In this document: positions 60,483 to 64,000 of the stretch, one piece after another
How positions within the stretch are numbered: position 1 is the first letter of the stretch
How the letters are laid out: every line of letters starts with the position of its first letter
The notes under the pieces: generated by a model
The model's input: the letters and a program-made list of their open reading frames with translations, nothing else
Databases searched by the model: none
Told to the model about the DNA's origin: nothing
Made by a program: the position numbers and the translations under genes
Source of the DNA: Hirundichthys speculiger
Lineage: Eukaryota; Chordata; Actinopteri; Beloniformes; Exocoetidae
Assembly: GCA_018398805.1 (NCBI GenBank)
Contig: JAGFBZ010001170.1
Location: forward strand, 521,001-585,000
Reading direction: 5' to 3'
Length of the DNA stretch: 64,000 bases

Positions 60483-63400
60483 GTGAGGCTGTCACTTTTG
60501 TCTAATGTTGTATCTACATAAGAATAATTAAGCTCACTTTTACAGAATTGTTACAATCTGATGACATCACAGCAGGTGTTACCAGAGTTCTGGCCGCATA
60601 AACGAGAAAACTAAAAAGCCTTGATAGATCTATGAGTCTTTCTCGTAGGCCGGTCTTTCTGGCATCTACAATCCTCTGATTCAGAACTGTGGACATACAT
60701 GTCTGTGTTTGGCTGTGACAGGTGGTGTCATAGCAGGGAGTGACACACAAGCTGATGGGAGGCAGCTCCATCATGCTTGTGAGGGCAGCTGTCACAACTA
60801 GATGCAAGAAGGATAAACTGTAGCTTCGTACCTCTGCCTTTTTACACATAATTCACGTAAATGTGACAGAACTGTGCCTATCAGATTATATTTTTGTGGG
60901 TGCAAAAAATGTTGAACATGCTGCGTGTGACAACTAATGCTTTGCTTGATTTATGGTTCTAGAGTAAGCAGGTTTGATGTAAGGATTACAGCTGCTGTTC
61001 CATATTTCTCGTCTCCCAGCAAGACAAATGAAAATGTTTACAGCTTAAAATGTCAAACTGATAATTTAACGATTCTATAGAAAACAATCACTGGTTTTTT
61101 TACAACAATATGTAATTATGATGACTTGTCATGACAAAAGTATCAATTTCCAAATTGAGAGTACAATCTAGCTGTGAGTGACACCACATCTCCGTTTTCC
61201 ACTTGCCTTTTTTCCAATTCAGAGTGAGTAATAAAAATTCATGAGCTCTGCCAGGATGTGGCATCTCAGATGTATAGACTGTCATTGTGTCGGTTCCTGC
61301 CCTTCTCTCCCTGAGCCATGAAAAGGACTTGTGTTAGTTGTATTTCACTTCTCCCGCTGGATCTGCACAATGACACAGTCGAGAGGTAGATGGCAATATT
61401 TCCAGAAGGCACACATACATCAAGAAGCAATGTAATTTTCTCTCAGACTTCAGAAGAATAAACTGCCTGGTTTAAAAAAAAAAAAAAATCACCACCTAGA
61501 TTTATTTCAGCAGAGCCTCCCACTGGGAATGAACTGCAGTGATTTTTATATATGTGTGTGCGTGTGTGTGTGTGTATGTATATATATATATATATATATC
61601 AGTTAGGGATGCACATTTTGGATTTTTTTTTTATGATCGTTAACCGACGCCCTTTAATGATTAATAACCGTTAATCAATAAGTCCGGGAGGGTTAGCTGC
61701 CACGATGTTAACCAAAACCGGTTACTGTCGGCCGTAACTACGCCAAAACAAAACAGCAATACAGGAGAATAATCTCAGCCACGGCCCCCACAGTTAGGCG
61801 CTCACTCGCTCGACTTCAGTAACACACAGGCTTCTGTCCTTTCCCCTAGTCCCGCCCCCTAACCTACCCAATAACCTGCCTGCCTCAGCTCTACGATGCA
61901 TTCAATGTAACTTATGTAATCAGAACCACAGAACATCTAAACAATAACGTAGAATCATAACATGAACATAATGCCAGGGTTGCTACAATACATATGTGTC
62001 TATAAATATTTATACACACACACACACAGACACACACACACCAAAGGCCAAGAATTATAAGCAGTAGCTCTTCCTGATTTGGGTCAAGTATCTTCTGACT
62101 GGTTGAATTCATAGAGGCATGCTGACGAGCAGAACTTATGACTTATTCATACATAAAACTCTGATAGTCCATATAATACATTTTCAACATATCAACACAT
62201 TTTCAATGCTATGTTTTCTGTAAATGGCCTCAACACTTGCATGCTTGGACAAGGATACGATGCTCACTTCTGTTGCATAACATCTCAATAGTCATGTCCC
62301 ACGATTGCCAATAGAACATAATTGGGGAGCATCAGTACACTCACACACATTAAAGTTATATTTGTAAAATGTTTTTGCATATTTCTGTATTGCTCCAATT
62401 GTTATTAGGGTTAAATGTGAGAAATGTGGTAAAATGCCAACTGGATCAGAAAATGTATGCAGTCAAGAATTAGAAAAGCCGATGATGCTGTCGTCAGCAA
62501 TTAAAGCTTTCTTGGTGTGATAATCTGTGAAATCGATTTTGTTTGTGGGTGTGTTTGTGCAAAATGCATTAAGATGATTTGATGCCACCAGGCAGGTACT
62601 GTAGAAAATATAAAATACATAATTCCTTGGACAAACCTGCTGGTTATATGCTGTTTGAGCCTGAAATAACTGTTCAGATCAGTGGTGCAACAGGAGGTGT
62701 GAAGCTTGCCCAGTCCAGAGTTATGCACTGTTGGGTATGATGGTGTCAAGCACCAAGGACAGACATAACAAAGGGAGATGGATTAGAAGATGGGAACTTT
62801 GGGGGATAAGTGCAACTTAGAAAAGTAATACTTTATCTGAAGGTGGTGTAACTGTTCAGGCAGCTCATGTACAGGTGCAAAGTCCATGTACAGAAACTTA
62901 AGTTTTCCATTGCAACTGGCAGTAGAAGTTGTGTAAGAATGGATGTAGTGATATGTCCATTATGTCTAGTGCCTCAGGCTAACGCATATCGTGATCTGGG
63001 GTTGCTTCAGTTGGTCAGATCAAGATACAGCAACGTTGTGTGCCAAAAAAAAAGATATCAGTTGAGATACCTGAAGATACTACATGACCACTCATCAATT
63101 TTTTATTTATTTTTTCTTCCCTGATGGCTTAGTCATATTTGAACATAACAATTCCAGGATTCATCAGCCTCAGATTGTGAAATAGGTGGTTCAGGGAGCA
63201 TGAGGCATTATTATGGGTATAGCATCACATAGGTAGTATTTATTAAGTCCAGTTCTTCATTCCATTGGGAATGTTTTGAATGTGCTGGAAAGGAAAACAC
63301 TTCATCAGTGTGAGTAAAATGAACACAAATTAGAACAGAAATAAATGTTGCAACATTGAAGAAGCTTGTCAATACTGCAACAAATGCACATTAATATAAA

Positions 63401-64000
63401 TGTGTACATAAAACAATTACTTTTTTTTCTTTGTCCGGTTTCAGTTTGTACCATTTTTAAATGCCTTTGAATTTCACTTTAATGTTATGCAAAATCAAAA
63501 GACAAGAACAATGAATAAAGATGATTTTACACATTTGTATCTCCTCCTTCATTAAAAACAGATCACATCTCCCTCCTGGATAATTTGGCCACCAGTTTAC
63601 AACCTGTGTTCATCCTCACTCCCAAGACATGGAGCTGTTTTGTACTGTTGTACACACAGTGGGCTCATAATTTTCACCCACAGTTGGAACTGGGTTCAGT
63701 TTTCAACAAAGACTTCTCTATTGGATTAAATTTAGAATCCAGACAATCTCAAGATAATGGAGGGTTTCATCAGGTCTACAGGAGGATATTTATTGTAATG
63801 TGTTAAATGTGTGTTTGGGCATGTGAGCACAATACAGAGCTGAGCCCCCGAAGTTTCACCACAGTCAGCGCTGAAGGACGCTACAACAAAAGGGGAGTTC
63901 AGCTGTAAACCCACGACCATAAATAATCTGCTGTTTACAATCCATGCAGTCTAAACGTTCACCAACAGGTTACCAAATATTCTCACATGAACTAATCCAG
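60483..64000 (+). other. camkk1: camkk1 intron 2, partial
   Basis: No further coding exon is recognised: the expected CVQLNQY and glycine-loop GKGAYG sequences do not appear. It contains a TG/TA microsatellite at about 61,553-61,600, a CA run near 62,012-62,040, and one end of a hAT-like repeat at 61,606. Confidence 0.6.
61606..61920. repeat. one end of a hAT-like element
   Basis: Begins TTAGGGATGCACATTTTGG and continues with GTTAACCGACGCCC and ACCGTTAATCAATAAG, similar in type to the element at 31,827. No inverted partner end was found before the window end, so it looks truncated. Confidence 0.5.

Overview
The window is nuclear DNA from a teleost fish. It is AT-rich and intron-split, and it carries fish-type transposon families (L2, Rex1/CR1, RTE and L1 LINEs, Tc1-like elements, hAT and other small inverted-repeat elements, solo LTRs). 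There are no bacterial features. Only two protein-coding genes are supported, both on the + strand.

Region 1 (1 to about 9,800) is the 3' part of a SERCA calcium pump gene. Seven exons, in frame and with canonical splice sites, encode the last 307 residues: the TGDGVND hinge of the P domain, transmembrane helices M5-M10 with their calcium ligands, and a charged C-terminal tail. Residue choices in the M7-M8 loop and M10 fit SERCA3 (atp2a3) better than SERCA1 or SERCA2. The 5' exons lie outside the window. Its introns hold two hAT-like elements and pieces of L2 and CR1/Rex1 LINEs.

Region 2 (about 9,800-24,930) is intergenic. It holds a Tc1-like element split by a 5'-truncated L1 with target-site duplication and poly(A), a CR1/Rex1 LINE remnant on the - strand, and a second Tc1-like element split by an 866-bp inverted-repeat element.

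Region 3 (about 24,930-64,000) is the start of a calcium/calmodulin-dependent protein kinase kinase gene, best read as camkk1. It has a CpG-rich non-coding first exon ending at 25,372, a 34.6-kb first intron, and a first coding exon (60,029-60,482) encoding the N-terminal regulatory segment with the RKLSLQER motif. The kinase domain lies beyond the window. The intron is packed with transposon debris: L2 fragments on both strands, an RTE fragment, a gypsy-type solo LTR, two related solo LTRs on opposite strands, hAT elements (one keeping a BED zinc finger), and two inverted copies of a hAT transposase C-terminal segment.

From general knowledge, the human order on 17p13 is ATP2A3 - P2RX1 - CAMKK1, all in the same direction. 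Here atp2a3 and camkk1 keep order and orientation, but no p2rx1 exon is visible between them. One gene product pumps calcium into the ER and the other responds to cytosolic calcium, but nothing seen here implies co-regulation. No RNA gene, CRISPR array or clearly new gene system was found. The most notable signals are the datable nested insertions, the captured promoter-like core upstream of camkk1, a perfect 22-bp hairpin, and an unclassified hairpin-module repeat near 49.4-50.0 kb.
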